Source: Rhodospirillales bacterium
GTDB taxonomy: Bacteria; Pseudomonadota; Alphaproteobacteria; Acetobacterales; Acetobacteraceae
DNA length: 33,560 nt
Assembly: GCA_947447625.1 (NCBI GenBank)
Contig: CANFKS010000043.1
Span: forward strand, 1-33,560
Direction: 5' to 3'
The notes beneath the pieces were generated by a model. It had not been told where the DNA came from, made no database searches, and saw only the letters and a list, made by a program, of their open reading frames with translations. Position numbers and translations under genes: made by a program. This document shows, one piece after another, positions 1 through 7,684 of the stretch (positions are counted from its first letter, which is position 1; the number at the start of each line of letters is the position of its first letter).

Positions 1-15
1 AAACAGAAGTGATAC

Positions 16-1269
16 ATGAATATATTGCGGCGATCAATCAACAAGAGCTTGATGGTAATCCCGTTCTTAGGATCAAAAGTCGCGAATAGCGCAACGCGAC
101 CTCACTTTTACGCTGGCTGTTTTTATGATACGGCAGCACACCCCGAATCAACTCTGATGAAGCATCTTGTGACGCCGGAGAAGGTCTCCCGGCGCCTCGA
201 CGCGCAATCTGGAGGATCGGAACTGGGCCCACGTGCCCGCGAGGTCGTACAGAACCGACGAGACTTCCTCGAACGCGGCAATATCTCTCTCGCACAATCC
301 AAAGGCAACGCGGTAGTCCTTGGCGTCCAGCGCGCCCAGCATGAGACCATAACCATCAAGACTGCAGGCACACCTGACGAGTATGTCACCGTCGTCAGTG
401 TCACTGTCTCTCTTGATGTTATGACCGACCAGGCGGCTTTTCGAAACACCAACCGATTTGAATCCCTGTTCTCCACGATGCTCGTTGTTAACCAAGTCAT
501 ACAGGAGCGACAGCCGCCAACCGATGCAGCGCTGAACGTCCATTACGCGCGCGTGTTCTCCGAAGCCATCAACTCCATCCTCGATTCAACGGATGTTTTC
601 GTCGACAGCCGCGACCGAGCAAACGCCGTCTTCCAGATCAAGAACATGGTTCTGCCTGATCCGCTCACGCCAGAACTCGATCAGCTTGTCGTTTCGGCCC
701 TCAAAGCTGACGGCGACAACAGCGCTGATTCCCGGCGAGGCGAACTACGCAAATTGTCCCGCGAGTTTCAGCACATCTATAATCTTATGTTGCTCGATAG
801 TCTTAAGAAGGCCGGTGCGGCGCAAATCACTCTCCTGCCCCCCTCCTCACCCTGGTCGGAGGGGCGAGTTCTGCGTCAACTTCAACAACGCCTCGGCGTC
901 AGCGCGGAAATTCTTTCTGAGCCAGACCCTAACCGCATGAACGGATATGAGATCCGTGCTGGCATCACAGCCACAAATACGATCGGCCACGCAGGCAATA
1001 ATGTTGGCCGTACGATGCAATCCAACATCAGCCTTGCGTCGCGGATCGTACGAAACAAAGAGGGTACTCTCATTCACGTTCCCATAGGCATTAATACCGT
1101 GAACGAAAAAGTTGCTGTCGGCGTTGGCTTTGACACTTTCTCCGAAATCGCAGGATTGAGCCGTTCGGCGACGCGTGACGTCGTGATGCGCGCCTTTCGC
1201 AAGGGTGCTGCCGAAGTCGCAAACAGGATGGTTCCGCTGATTCTCAAGGTTGCGTCGGAAATCCACTAA
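16..1269 (+). CDS. Unknown envelope-associated protein, first gene of the eight-gene cluster
   Basis: I do not recognise this 417-residue protein. An in-frame TGA lies at 10-12, so the start cannot be upstream of this ATG. A modest AGAAG Shine-Dalgarno-like stretch precedes it. The N-terminus is basic (RRS..K) followed by a short hydrophobic run (LMVIPFLG), a weaker export signal than in the seven genes behind it. An ATG at 52 is an alternative start. Residues about 100-190 look beta-rich. The C-terminal 60 residues form an amphipathic helix (KGAAEVANRM) of the kind seen at the end of CsgG/LPP20-type domains, but I cannot assign a family. The next gene starts 16 bases after the stop, so the two are probably cotranscribed. 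The promoter, and any earlier genes, lie outside the window. Confidence 0.75.
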   Translation: MNILRRSINKSLMVIPFLGSKVANSATRPHFYAGCFYDTAAHPESTLMKHLVTPEKVSRRLDAQSGGSELGPRAREVVQNRRDFLERGNISLAQSKGNAVVLGVQRAQHETITIKTAGTPDEYVTVVSVTVSLDVMTDQAAFRNTNRFESLFSTMLVVNQVIQERQPPTDAALNVHYARVFSEAINSILDSTDVFVDSRDRANAVFQIKNMVLPDPLTPELDQLVVSALKADGDNSADSRRGELRKLSREFQHIYNLMLLDSLKKAGAAQITLLPPSSPWSEGRVLRQLQQRLGVSAEILSEPDPNRMNGYEIRAGITATNTIGHAGNNVGRTMQSNISLASRIVRNKEGTLIHVPIGINTVNEKVAVGVGFDTFSEIAGLSRSATRDVVMRAFRKGAAEVANRMVPLILKVASEIH

Positions 1270-1285
1270 CTCCTTGGAGACATCT

Positions 1286-2413
1286 ATGGGCCGGACTTCA
1301 ACATTCCTTTATACCGCGCTTTCAGTCGCCCTCGTTTCGAGTCCAGCACTGGCGCAGGACGAACGCGCTTTCCGCGCCGCGGGCGTCGCGACGACGTCCC
1401 AGAGTGCGATCGTCGAAGCCTACTATCAAGGCCTGGCGCGGGAACTCGCGCGCTTCGCCGGCGCCCAGGCCGAGGGAGACGTCGGGAAGCAATTCCGCCG
1501 TGACTTCGAACGGGACTTCGCAACGTTCAAGCAACGCTATTTTACACCTGACACCGATCACCGCTGCGTCGCCCGCGAAACGCGGTTTTCCTGCGAAGTG
1601 GAGGGGGCCATCAAGGTTCTTGCTGTCCAGACCGATTTCAACAAAATCATGAAAACAACGGAGCGGACGCTATCCAACTCCCTGACCTTCGTGGTCAGCG
1701 CCGCCGAGAGCAAGGATCGTAACTCGCCTCTCGTGGTCGAGAAGCTCACCGGAAGCTTCATCGAAAGTGGCTACAAGGTTCTATCAGGATCCGCCGTCAA
1801 CGCCGCGATCACGAATGGTTCTGTGGACTTCTCTCTCGGAATCCTCGGCCTGGAATTCTCCCCCGTTCAATTCGACGCTGGAGAGCAGCGGGCTTCGGGC
1901 TCGCTCACCGTCCGGTTCCGCGTCAACGACATCAAGGGCAAGACACAGGTCGCGTCCGTCCCGGTCACAGTCTCCGATACCGTCGCTGGCCCCAGTCTTT
2001 CAGTCACTCAGGCCGACCTCACGGCCAAACTCGCCGGTAAAGCCGCAGTGGAGATCAGTCGCAAGGTAAACGCCTCGCTCGTGTCGTTCCAGGTAGACAA
2101 AGGCGATGCCGCCGCAGCCCAGCAGAGGATGACTTCCGGACAGAAGCTTTACCTGATCAGGCTGGAGGGCGTGGCCCAGAAAGATCGTGAAAAAATCAAG
2201 CTCGTTCGCGACCTCGTTGCCAGTCAAGTGCGCGGGGCTACTGCCCAGGTCGATCCCTCCCAGTCGAACGCGACCCGCGTGACATTGAGTTTTGGCGTCA
2301 CGGGCACTTTAGATACTGAAAACCTGATCGACGCGCTTTATGCGCAGCACAAACACATTCCGTCTTTTGAGGCGACATACGCAGGAAACAATGAATTCAT
2401 TGTCCACTATTAA
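1286..2413 (+). CDS. Exported protein with FlgT/LPP20-like architecture
   Basis: The ATG at 1286 is chosen because GGAGA lies 5 bases upstream and it gives a clean type I signal peptide ending SSPALAQ, cleaved around residue 24. A start at 1250 would bury that signal. The mature protein (about 350 residues) opens with a helical stretch holding two cysteines (HRC..., FSC), then an alpha/beta region, and ends in a domain (about 290-375) that alternates strands with a long helix, as in FlgT or CsgG-like periplasmic proteins. That resemblance is structural inference, not a recognised motif. The coding sequence overlaps the next gene by 23 bases, which suggests translational coupling. A role as a periplasmic part of the cluster's assembly is likely; the specific function is unknown. 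Confidence 0.8.
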   Translation: MGRTSTFLYTALSVALVSSPALAQDERAFRAAGVATTSQSAIVEAYYQGLARELARFAGAQAEGDVGKQFRRDFERDFATFKQRYFTPDTDHRCVARETRFSCEVEGAIKVLAVQTDFNKIMKTTERTLSNSLTFVVSAAESKDRNSPLVVEKLTGSFIESGYKVLSGSAVNAAITNGSVDFSLGILGLEFSPVQFDAGEQRASGSLTVRFRVNDIKGKTQVASVPVTVSDTVAGPSLSVTQADLTAKLAGKAAVEISRKVNASLVSFQVDKGDAAAAQQRMTSGQKLYLIRLEGVAQKDREKIKLVRDLVASQVRGATAQVDPSQSNATRVTLSFGVTGTLDTENLIDALYAQHKHIPSFEATYAGNNEFIVHY

Positions 2414-2804
2414 GGTCTCGGCTGTTTTTCTCTTGTGCGTCAGCGTGCTGTGCGCTTGTGCACAAGAATTTCAGCCGCCGCAAATCGTCGTCGAAAAAAG
2501 GGTTGATGATCTTATCACCGTCAACGTCACTCATATAGGCGGGGTTCGCGTCGTTAATTCGTCCGTCTACCGCGTGAATGGGGCAACGCACGCGGATATC
2601 ACGATCTCGATCAATCCCAATGTGGCGCCAGCCAATTACGCGGCTCGGAGCACGTGGTTCAACGAGAAGGGAGAGATCATCCCTCAGGCGACAGACTTTG
2701 TGCAGATCGGGGATTTTCTGAATTTCACGATGAAGACGCTCACATGGAGGGCTCCTAATCCCCATGGGCATCATGTCGTGATCGACTTCTCGACTACCAA
2801 TTAA
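2391..2804 (+). CDS. YcfL-like (DUF1425) small exported protein
   Basis: The protein has 137 residues. The ATG at 2391 is preceded by AGGAAA and lies inside the end of the previous gene. The N-terminus is a signal sequence ending LCVSVLCACAQ. It could be processed as a lipoprotein at the last Cys (LCAC, an imperfect lipobox) or by signal peptidase I after ACA. The mature part is one beta-sandwich-sized domain with a central YAARSTWFNEKGE segment followed by a hydrophobic strand run. This closely resembles the pattern of E. coli YcfL, a periplasmic lipoprotein of about 125 residues encoded next to lpoB. A CsgG/LpoB-like gene in the same cluster (5709-6617) strengthens the assignment. The role of YcfL is not established, so none is claimed. 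Confidence 0.78.
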   Translation: MNSLSTIKVSAVFLLCVSVLCACAQEFQPPQIVVEKRVDDLITVNVTHIGGVRVVNSSVYRVNGATHADITISINPNVAPANYAARSTWFNEKGEIIPQATDFVQIGDFLNFTMKTLTWRAPNPHGHHVVIDFSTTN

Positions 2805-2836
2805 CCTCAATGCCAATCAGTGGCCGGAACAATAAA

Positions 2837-4186
2837 ATGAAGTCCCTTGCAAGATCAAGCATGAGCACCGCTAGCCTGGTATTCCTTGGGTTCGGCATGG
2901 TGGTGGCCAACTCTACGGACGCCGGCGCGCAAGGAGCACAAACCCCCGGCATGAACACCAGGGAGGTCGCGGCAGCGACGAGTTCCGCGCCCACAGCTCC
3001 CTCTAGAGCGACAAGCGTCCAAGCACGATGGACGGAGTGGCTTAAAACGACCGATCCACGAGCGCCGTTTATGGAAGGCTTCAACAATCGCTCTGACCTC
3101 GGTCGAGATCGGGTCTTCATTACCAGCGGGTTTGCGACCATCAGCGCAGACCCCGGCGATGATAAGTGGATCGCCGCGCGAAACTCCGCCTTCCAGCAGG
3201 CTGAGCTCGCTGCGAAGGCCAATCTGGCTAAAGCCGTAAAGCAATACGTTACGTCGCAGCGCAAAGTAGCCACCGACTCCGTAACCGGCCTGACGCAGGC
3301 CCAGACAGATGCAAAGACTGGTACCACCACTCCCGGACAGGCCACTCAAATCGATGTCGTCTCGACGACCGACAGTTCCGTCATCAAGGCGTCCCTGTTT
3401 GCCAGCGGCGCGTTTGTTGTCGCGGAATATCTGGGAAAGGATCAAGCGACCGGCAGACAAGCCGTGCTGATTGGCCTCATGACATCCCCCAAGCTGGAAA
3501 AGATCGCTGAATCCATCCTCAATCCGAGTCTGAAGCTGCCTGAAGCAGCACCAGCAGCCACACTCAGTGATCAGATCAGCGCGCTGGACACCGCAGATCC
3601 TTTCTGGCTCGCCAATACCAATGGCGTCCGCGTTTGGACTGACGAACTAGGGCAAAAAATCGTTATCGGATTTGGCCATGCACGGATCTCTTCAGGAATT
3701 TCTCAGGCGTATAAAGGCATCGCAGAACAGGCCGCTACGGTCGCGATCCAACGCTTCGTCGGCGAGATGACCACCACTGAATCTGAGAGTGAATCGTTGT
3801 TTTTAGCAACGTCGCAGGACGGAAAGGAAGAATCCTTTGAGAGCAATAAGTATAAGTCAATGGTTGAAGCCAAATCAAAGACGATGGTATTAAATGGGAT
3901 CGCGCCGCTGCACTCCTGGGCTGGCGAGCATCCTGAAGGTAGGGTCCGGTTCTACTCGGCGGCGATGGCATGGACGCCAAGTGGCGCGGCTGCAGCGCGC
4001 GCTGCCGATTCGAGTGCTCAAAGCCAGCAACAGAAGCTCAACGCGCTGAGCGATGGAACGCCCCAGCAGACGCAGCCTGGTGCCAACCCAGCCGCCGTGC
4101 TGCCACGCAGCAATAGCGGCACTGGCGCCGGTCCGTCCAGCGCCCCTATTCGCGGCGGTGCGACCAGCAATCCGACGCAGTTCTAA
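2837..4186 (+). CDS. Exported protein with two probable LPP20-like domains and a low-complexity tail
   Basis: The ATG at 2837 is preferred to 2810 because it has a GGA-type ribosome site 8 bases upstream and begins at the signal peptide (MKSLARSSM... to DAGAQ). The 449-residue product has a first domain at about 95-215 with the order strand (FITSGFATISA), then WIAARNSAFQQAELAAKANL, the 'ar..A...A...akanla' helix typical of LPP20/FlgT_N-type domains. A second segment at about 255-380 repeats the order: strand (IVIGFGHARIS) then a helix (IAEQAATVAIQRFVGEM). The last 70 residues are a Gln/Ser/Pro/Gly/Ala-rich disordered tail. I infer an internally duplicated periplasmic scaffold protein. DUF6844 is another possible family label but cannot be confirmed here. 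Confidence 0.8.
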   Translation: MKSLARSSMSTASLVFLGFGMVVANSTDAGAQGAQTPGMNTREVAAATSSAPTAPSRATSVQARWTEWLKTTDPRAPFMEGFNNRSDLGRDRVFITSGFATISADPGDDKWIAARNSAFQQAELAAKANLAKAVKQYVTSQRKVATDSVTGLTQAQTDAKTGTTTPGQATQIDVVSTTDSSVIKASLFASGAFVVAEYLGKDQATGRQAVLIGLMTSPKLEKIAESILNPSLKLPEAAPAATLSDQISALDTADPFWLANTNGVRVWTDELGQKIVIGFGHARISSGISQAYKGIAEQAATVAIQRFVGEMTTTESESESLFLATSQDGKEESFESNKYKSMVEAKSKTMVLNGIAPLHSWAGEHPEGRVRFYSAAMAWTPSGAAAARAADSSAQSQQQKLNALSDGTPQQTQPGANPAAVLPRSNSGTGAGPSSAPIRGGATSNPTQF

Positions 4187-4190
4187 CTCT

Positions 4191-4781
4191 ATGAAAACCG
4201 CCCGAACCAGAACGTTAACCGTCCTCGTTCGGGCGGCGCTCACCTGCGCGATTGGTCTTTGCTCATCCGCTGACAGCCCGGCGAATGAAGTTGACCAAAT
4301 AGTTCCATTTCTGACGCAAATATCGGGCGCAACCAGCATCCGCTATCCGGAAGGAACGATCGCAATCGCCTTCCAAGATATCCAGGCAGGCGGCAATCCC
4401 GCGACGGACGAACAACGCGCGGCCCATCTCTCCACGACAAAACTTACTGTCTTCTTGACACAACAACAGAATTTCAAGAACGCAGCCCTGAGTAGCGCGT
4501 ACCCGATCTGGACTAAGCGATTCTCCGTTGACGGCGCAACATATATACGAGTCGTCGTCGCATGTTGCGAACTGCTGTCACTCCATCAATCCGCAACTAT
4601 CGCAATGCTTGAAGCTCGATGGCCCGAGGCAGAGCGAAACTTCGGTTCTCGCCTCACACGTGCCTATCCACAGGGGGGCTCTCCACAGTCAGTGACGCCA
4701 TCGCTGATTGCGCCGTTCATGGCGGTCCCATCCATGGATGCACTCCTTGCTCCCTCAAAACCGACAGGCGCCGATCGATGA
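4191..4781 (+). CDS. Unknown exported protein, 196 residues
   Basis: I do not recognise this gene. The ATG at 4191 lies 5 bases after the previous stop and gives a signal peptide (MKTARTRTLTVLVRAALTCAIG, cleaved near SPA-NE). No good Shine-Dalgarno is visible, so translation may depend on coupling to the upstream gene. The mature protein is about 165 residues, with a mixed alpha/beta core, a hydrophobic strand followed by a Cys pair (VVVACCELL), and a Pro/Ser-rich C-terminus. The stop overlaps the next start in ATGA. Its position between two LPP20-like genes suggests it belongs to the same envelope assembly, which is contextual inference only. Confidence 0.72.
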   Translation: MKTARTRTLTVLVRAALTCAIGLCSSADSPANEVDQIVPFLTQISGATSIRYPEGTIAIAFQDIQAGGNPATDEQRAAHLSTTKLTVFLTQQQNFKNAALSSAYPIWTKRFSVDGATYIRVVVACCELLSLHQSATIAMLEARWPEAERNFGSRLTRAYPQGGSPQSVTPSLIAPFMAVPSMDALLAPSKPTGADR

Positions 4782-5698
4782 CTCGCTCTTTGATTCTTCT
4801 GCTCAGCCTAGCGCTGGCGACACCCCATTTGGCTTTTGCCTTCAGCGATAGCGATTGTTCGGCGGTTCTCCAGACAACAGTCCAGGTCAAGGAAGAATTC
4901 CAGACCGGCGAGACAATCGTGACCGTTCGGCTCCGCGCGCTTGATCGTGCATCCCAACTCGCTGTAGCAGAAAAAGTCGGCGTAACAATGCGGTCTCAGC
5001 GCTCCAGTGATGTCACGTCGGACAACAACGGGGATGCCCTGAAGTTTCGAGACCGCGCCATGGCGCAGTCAAAAGGCTTGGTCCGCTACAGAATTATAGA
5101 TGAATCGACCATCGACGCAGGGACTGCAAAGCAAATCATTTTATCAATTGACGCCAATGTCTGCATCCCGAAATCCCCGGACATCCTGAAACCTGTAATC
5201 ATGTTCGGAGACACATTATCCAGCCGCGGTCAGGAACTTCCTCTCTTCCGCGAGATACTAACGTCGATTTTTTCGAGCACTCAAAATTTCATTATCGCCG
5301 GGTCCGATCAGATCTTTCGCGACGCGGTCATAACCGGCCGGATCAATACCGTCGAGATCAAGACCGTCGAGAACGGGCCAAACCCAAGCTTGTCAGGCAA
5401 ACCGAGCGTGATCGGTGGCAAGGATCCTACCGCTTACCAAAAATTGACCGCCAGCATCACGTTGCAGGCCGCTTACGAGGACGGGGCGATTATCAGCACG
5501 ACGACGTTCGACACCGCGAATATTGCGATTAATGCCGACCCCGCTGACGCGATCACCAAGCGTATGCCTGAGTTTTTGAAGAAGGCTTCCCTTGAGCTTA
5601 TGGCGAAGATGGAGGCCAACAAAGCGAGTCAATTGGGTGGCAGTAACACCATTAAATCGACGCCTGCCGGCCCCAAATCCAACAAACCCACCTGGTGA
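4778..5698 (+). CDS. Exported LPP20/FlgT_N-like protein
   Basis: The ATG at 4778 overlaps the preceding TGA by four bases and starts a textbook signal peptide (MTRSLILLLSLALATPHLAFA). An upstream in-frame ATG at 4619 would destroy it. The 306-residue product has an N-terminal domain at about 30-135 that closely follows the FlgT_N/LPP20 layout: strand, helix with ASQLAVAEKVG, a charged loop (RSSDVTSDN), then paired strands (GLVRYRIIDE, QIILSIDANVCIP). A second alpha/beta region at about 140-280 includes a helix and strand (LFREILTSIF, FIIAG) and ends in an amphipathic helix (FLKKASLELMAKM), as in CsgG-like proteins. It is predicted to act in the periplasm, probably in a multimeric complex with its neighbours. 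No enzymatic motif is visible. Confidence 0.8.
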   Translation: MTRSLILLLSLALATPHLAFAFSDSDCSAVLQTTVQVKEEFQTGETIVTVRLRALDRASQLAVAEKVGVTMRSQRSSDVTSDNNGDALKFRDRAMAQSKGLVRYRIIDESTIDAGTAKQIILSIDANVCIPKSPDILKPVIMFGDTLSSRGQELPLFREILTSIFSSTQNFIIAGSDQIFRDAVITGRINTVEIKTVENGPNPSLSGKPSVIGGKDPTAYQKLTASITLQAAYEDGAIISTTTFDTANIAINADPADAITKRMPEFLKKASLELMAKMEANKASQLGGSNTIKSTPAGPKSNKPTW

Positions 5699-5708
5699 AG
5701 GATCATCC

Positions 5709-6617
5709 ATGCACTTCGTTAGATTACTCCTCGCCGGATCGAAAGCGGCGCTCATCGCTTCTCTTCTGATTGCCACGCACAATCCGAGCGCAGCCCAAAA
5801 CGACGACCGGCCCAGCGTTGCCGTCTATCCGACGATCGTGATCGACCAGTCGAAGGATGTCGTGTCGAAACTGAACGTCGATATCCAGGAGGTCACCCGT
5901 CAACTCGAGGAAGGGCTTCGCGCGACGCGTCGCTTCAAGATGTTCGAACGATCCTCGACCGTCATGGAGGCTTCTGTACTGAAAGAACAGGACTTTGCCA
6001 CTAATTCTCGCGCGCTTGGCGACGCCGCAGAATTTGGGAAGCTCAACAACGTAGGGCTCCTAGTGCAGCCAATCATCACTGGCTACAGCGTCCAGGGGGG
6101 TTCCAGGGAACTCCCAGACTTCCCCGGTAAATACGTCTCCAACCACAAAGCCATGCTCAGCGTCACTGTCAAAGTGCTCGACACAACGTCGGGTGAAATC
6201 AAATTTCAGACGACACAAACAGGCGATTTCTCCACTTCGTCAGGCGTTTCGGACGGACGCATGGGGCCACCGAGCAAGGATGCTTGGAACGGTATTGCCA
6301 AGACGGCTTCCCTCAAGATCACAAATGCCATCATCGGCTACATCTTCCCCGTGCTTGTGATCAAAGTTAATCCGAAAGATATATTTGTAAACCGCGGCGA
6401 GGGCGGCGGGATCGCCGTCGGGGAAGCTTACGACATCTTTTCAGCTGGGGAGGATATGATCGATCCAGTCACAAAAGAGAACCTCGGTTCCGCCGAGACA
6501 CTACTCGGGCGCGTGAAGGTGGAACGCGTGAACCCGAAATTCAGCGTTGTATCGATCGTTGGAAAACTCTCCGAAACGCCGAAAATTGGCGACATCCTCC
6601 GCAAACCATCAAAGTAA
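5709..6617 (+). CDS. CsgG/LpoB-like periplasmic protein with C-terminal FlgT_C-like domain
   Basis: The ATG at 5709 has an AAGGA ribosome site 7 bases upstream and a signal peptide ending NPSAAQ. There is no lipobox Cys, unlike E. coli CsgG and LpoB, so the mature 270-residue protein should be soluble in the periplasm. Residues about 35-215 match the CsgG/LpoB fold: a first strand VAVYPTIVID, the helix VTRQLEEGLRATRRFKMFERS, the strand VGLLVQPIITGY, and VKVLDTTSGEIKFQT. This is the standard 'v.v..vDt.tGei' signature. Residues about 220-302 carry a FlgT_C-like beta domain: VIKVNPKDIFVNRGEGGGIAVGE, a DPVTKENLGSAE turn, then VKVERVNPKFSVVSIV. Family members build outer-membrane pores (CsgG), activate PBP1b (LpoB) or form flagellar H-ring parts (FlgT). 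Which applies here is unknown. Confidence 0.85.
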   Translation: MHFVRLLLAGSKAALIASLLIATHNPSAAQNDDRPSVAVYPTIVIDQSKDVVSKLNVDIQEVTRQLEEGLRATRRFKMFERSSTVMEASVLKEQDFATNSRALGDAAEFGKLNNVGLLVQPIITGYSVQGGSRELPDFPGKYVSNHKAMLSVTVKVLDTTSGEIKFQTTQTGDFSTSSGVSDGRMGPPSKDAWNGIAKTASLKITNAIIGYIFPVLVIKVNPKDIFVNRGEGGGIAVGEAYDIFSAGEDMIDPVTKENLGSAETLLGRVKVERVNPKFSVVSIVGKLSETPKIGDILRKPSK

Positions 6618-6626
6618 GGTCTAACA

Positions 6627-7304
6627 ATGAACATCTTAAAATCTCTCGCCATAGCGGGACTCACGACGCTCATTTCCTTTTCCGCGCAGGCTCAGTTTGG
6701 TGGCTTCACCATCCCTGGCGTAGGCGGTGGATCCGGCGGTTCTTTTGGAGCGACTGCTAAGATATATTCGGTAAACGTAGTCACCGGGATGTTGAACACG
6801 GTGCGCGGCGTCGAGTTCGCACAACGCGCGTCTGGGAAAAAGGCAGAGGCAGACAAGCTTGGCGCAATCGCTAAGGAAATCGAAGGGATGAAGGAGCCGA
6901 AGGCCGACATTCTCGAGAAATCGATGAAGGCGGTTGAAGCCAACCCGGTTGATCGAAGCGCAATCGCTGCTGTGAAATCGGCCGAAGGCAAGGCTATGCT
7001 CACAGTCGCCACCAAACACATGATCGTCGCCGGCGTTTACGTTCAAATGGCGGTTGCTAACGCCAGTTCACTCGCAGGCATGAAGCCTGGGCCCATGGAC
7101 GTCTTGTCCGCACCTAGAATTATAGAAGCGGTGAGCATCACCGCTCAACATGGCCCCACCATCGTCAGCAACGGCGGCGAATACCTCTCCGTGCTGACGT
7201 CTTATCTGTCTAGCAATGGCATGCAGAAGCCCTCGACTGCGGACTGTGTCGCCGTTGCCAAGCAAACCGACCCTGACGCGGCCAGCAAAGGCGCCAGCTT
7301 CTAA
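6627..7304 (+). CDS. Unknown exported helical protein, last gene of the cluster
   Basis: The 225-residue protein starts 9 bases after the previous stop and has a clear signal peptide (MNILKSLAIAGLTTLISFSAQAQ). A Gly-rich linker (about 25-40) follows, then an almost entirely helical body rich in Ala, Lys, Glu and Met, with a charged helix around KKAEADKLGAIAKEIEGMKE and later hydrophobic helices (MIVAGVYVQMAVANASSL). One Cys lies near the C-terminus. No family is recognised. A strong hairpin terminator follows 11 bases after the stop, which makes this the last gene of the transcript. A role as an adaptor or filler subunit of the complex would be speculation. Confidence 0.78.
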   Translation: MNILKSLAIAGLTTLISFSAQAQFGGFTIPGVGGGSGGSFGATAKIYSVNVVTGMLNTVRGVEFAQRASGKKAEADKLGAIAKEIEGMKEPKADILEKSMKAVEANPVDRSAIAAVKSAEGKAMLTVATKHMIVAGVYVQMAVANASSLAGMKPGPMDVLSAPRIIEAVSITAQHGPTIVSNGGEYLSVLTSYLSSNGMQKPSTADCVAVAKQTDPDAASKGASF

Positions 7305-7315
7305 CTTACGAAAAG

Positions 7316-7348
7316 GCCCTCGCCTGGTGTGAGCCAGGTGAGGGCTTT
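7316..7348 (+). terminator. Rho-independent terminator of the eight-gene cluster
   Basis: A 12-bp stem (GCCCTCGCCTGG at 7316-7327 with CCAGGTGAGGGC at 7334-7345, one G-T pair) with a 6-base loop is followed by TTT. An AAAA run at 7311-7314 on the other side would give a T-run in the opposite direction, so it may work both ways. Confidence 0.85.
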
Positions 7349-7369
7349 CGATAGATACTTGATTCTTTC

Positions 7370-7547
7370 CCGCCGCCTTACGAGCCGATCGCCAGTTGTA
7401 AAGCAGGATCTCCGAAATCCCGAGTCGTCGCGCCACCAACCGAACCTTGCCGCCTTCGGCATCGATCTCCGCCAGAAACGCCGCCGTCTCCCGTGCACTC
7501 CATATCCGACGCCGATCCGAAGGTGCCAGAATTTCTACTTCCGTCAA
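7370..7547 (-). pseudogene. IS66 tnpA fragment (N-terminal about 59 residues)
   Basis: The fragment encodes an N-terminal helix-turn-helix region. Key motifs are RRRIWSARETAAFLAEI, VARRLGISEILLYNW and then RSARKAA, matching IS66 TnpA, where LYNWRSAWKAAA is common. Beyond KAAG the frame runs into unrelated DNA including the terminator. An AGGAGG-type ribosome site precedes the ATG on the minus strand. It is a non-functional remnant. Confidence 0.75.
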
Positions 7548-7643
7548 ACATACCTCCTTCGGGAGTCAAGAGAGGCGTTCCAGAGATCAGCAAAATCGCA
7601 GGGTTTCGCATGCTTCGCTACACGGCGAAGACCAGACGCTTAC
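7370..7643 (-). mobile_element. Truncated IS66-family element (left end only)
   Basis: Read on the minus strand, the terminus starts at 7643 with GTAAGCGTCTGGT, the conserved IS66-family inverted-repeat start. After about 95 bases comes the 5' part of tnpA. Homology stops near 7370, so the rest of tnpA, tnpB, tnpC and the other end are missing. The break lies about 25 bases from the cluster terminator, suggesting that a deletion joined this IS fragment to the eight-gene locus. The terminus lies inside a short reading frame that starts at 7684. Confidence 0.75.
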
Positions 7644-7684
7644 AGCGGGATGACCACCGTCAGCGTTTGACCGTCGGCGCTCAT
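7644..7684 (-). pseudogene. Start of a small gene behind the recombinase, interrupted by the IS66 end
   Basis: The ATG at 7684 overlaps the TGA of the recombinase remnant (ATGA), a usual arrangement for the short gene that follows large serine recombinases in alphaproteobacterial elements. Only 13-14 codons (MSADGQTLTVVIPL) remain before the IS66 terminus. The product is unknown. Confidence 0.45.
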
